A stretch of 7,793 nucleotides of DNA from Flavobacteriaceae bacterium (GTDB lineage Bacteria > Bacteroidota > Bacteroidia > Flavobacteriales > Flavobacteriaceae), in NCBI GenBank assembly GCA_030625995.1, contig DAOUPU010000113.1, positions 1 through 7,793 on the forward strand. Reading direction: 5' to 3'. A program made the position numbers and the translations under genes. Positions 7,171-7,793 of this stretch are shown in pieces. The notes beneath the pieces are model-generated. The model was not told where the DNA came from. It made no database searches and worked only from the letters and a program-made list of their open reading frames with translations. Numbering within the stretch: position 1 is the stretch's first letter; each line of letters starts with the position of its first letter.

Positions 7171-7793
7171 AATAAAAGTGACTTTTATCTATAATTTGTA
7201 AGCTATCGTTATTCCTGCCAATCATAAGGAATAAATTATCCTTTATTTTTATTTTCTTCATATCCCTTATAGCACCAAGAACAGAAAATTTCTTTGATCT
7301 CTTGAGATCAGGAATTAAATTCCCTTTTTTATCATTCATCAAAATTAAACCATGAGATGCATCAAGTTGCCCCAATTGAGTATTTATTTGATAATTATTT
7401 CCTGCCAACAGGGCATCAGGGTATCCATCAGTATTAAAATCGTCTATTAAAATAGAATTAATGGAAGAAATTTGGGCTAAAGTCGGTAAGCATTTTATTC
7501 TAAATTTACCATTTCCATCGTTTAGTACGATACAACTCTGTAGTGTATAAACTTTTTTTATTTCGGCATTTTCAACCTTCTCGTTGTTAAATAAATCTTG
7601 AAAATTTGCCCTAGCAAAGTCGTTATAGGAGAGGAACTTTTTATTCAGACTTGGGATTTGTTTGGTTAATTCATCCTTAGTTGCAAAAACCGTTACCTTG
7701 CCATTATAATAATAGGTCATGACAGGGTCAGTTTTACCATTATCATCGAAGTCATTCCTGTATAAAGTAATTGGCTCCTCAAGAGATGCTTTT
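7163..7793 (-). CDS. VCBS-repeat protein, C-terminal 209 residues only (protein C, 5' end outside window)
   Basis: The frame stays open to the right edge. An internal ATG at 7720 could be mistaken for the start, but the 24 codons before it (7721-7792) contain no stop and encode P-I-T-L-Y-R-N-D-F-D-D-N-G-K-T-D, a VCBS loop aligning with PLRMYYGDFDG in protein A and PAKIYINDFDNNG in protein B. So this is the tail of a third family member, probably also about 1100 residues if it resembles the others. Visible loops are DFDDNGKTD at fragment residues 14-22 and DFNTDGYPD at 118-126. Between them is the family insertion with LNKKFLSYNDFA (49-60), and after them AGNNY and the QLDASHG segment. The C-terminus (HFYYE, stop) overlaps the next gene by 8 bases. 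Lipobox, ASPIC/UnbV domain and the remaining repeats lie outside the window and are only presumed. Confidence 0.87.
   Translation of the reverse strand, partial: KASLEEPITLYRNDFDDNGKTDPVMTYYYNGKVTVFATKDELTKQIPSLNKKFLSYNDFARANFQDLFNNEKVENAEIKKVYTLQSCIVLNDGNGKFRIKCLPTLAQISSINSILIDDFNTDGYPDALLAGNNYQINTQLGQLDASHGLILMNDKKGNLIPDLKRSKKFSVLGAIRDMKKIKIKDNLFLMIGRNNDSLQIIDKSHFYYE

Noticed and set aside
7163..7720. A free-standing 185-residue protein starting at the ATG at 7720
   Set aside because: The frame continues upstream without a stop to the window edge and encodes another VCBS loop there, so this is the tail of a longer protein and the ATG is internal.

Overview
The window looks like chromosomal DNA of a Bacteroidota bacterium, most probably a member of the Flavobacteriia. 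The base composition is AT-rich. Signal peptides are short and lipoprotein-type, starts lack Shine-Dalgarno sequences, and the protein families (giant VCBS/FG-GAP plus ASPIC/UnbV lipoproteins beside a vanadium haloperoxidase/PAP2-like lipoprotein) are typical of that group. This assignment rests on family recognition, not on a marker gene.

All genes lie on the minus strand, so transcription runs from the right edge to the left edge. In transcription order there are four. (1) 7793-7163 is the C-terminal end of a VCBS-repeat protein whose start lies outside the window (protein C). (2) 7170-3838 is a complete 1110-residue VCBS/ASPIC lipoprotein (protein B). (3) 3845-573 is a complete 1090-residue paralogue (protein A). 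(4) 573-1 is the first 191 residues of a lipoprotein resembling the vanadium-dependent haloperoxidase/PAP2 family, running off the left edge. Every gene overlaps the next (8, 8 and 1 bases), so the window has no intergenic DNA. No promoter, terminator, RNA gene, mobile element or CRISPR array is visible. The operon promoter must lie to the right and its terminator to the left.

Proteins A and B are collinear paralogues. Each has a lipobox, seven DxDxDG-type calcium loops, an ASPIC/UnbV domain in the middle, and seven more loops. A helical-looking insertion of fixed size separates the last two loops. Protein C shows the same last two loops at the same spacing, so at least three tandem copies exist. 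The simplest reading is a set of envelope-anchored, calcium-dependent beta-propeller proteins made together with a haloperoxidase-like or phosphatase-like enzyme. What they bind, and whether they act on the enzyme or its substrate, cannot be read from the sequence.
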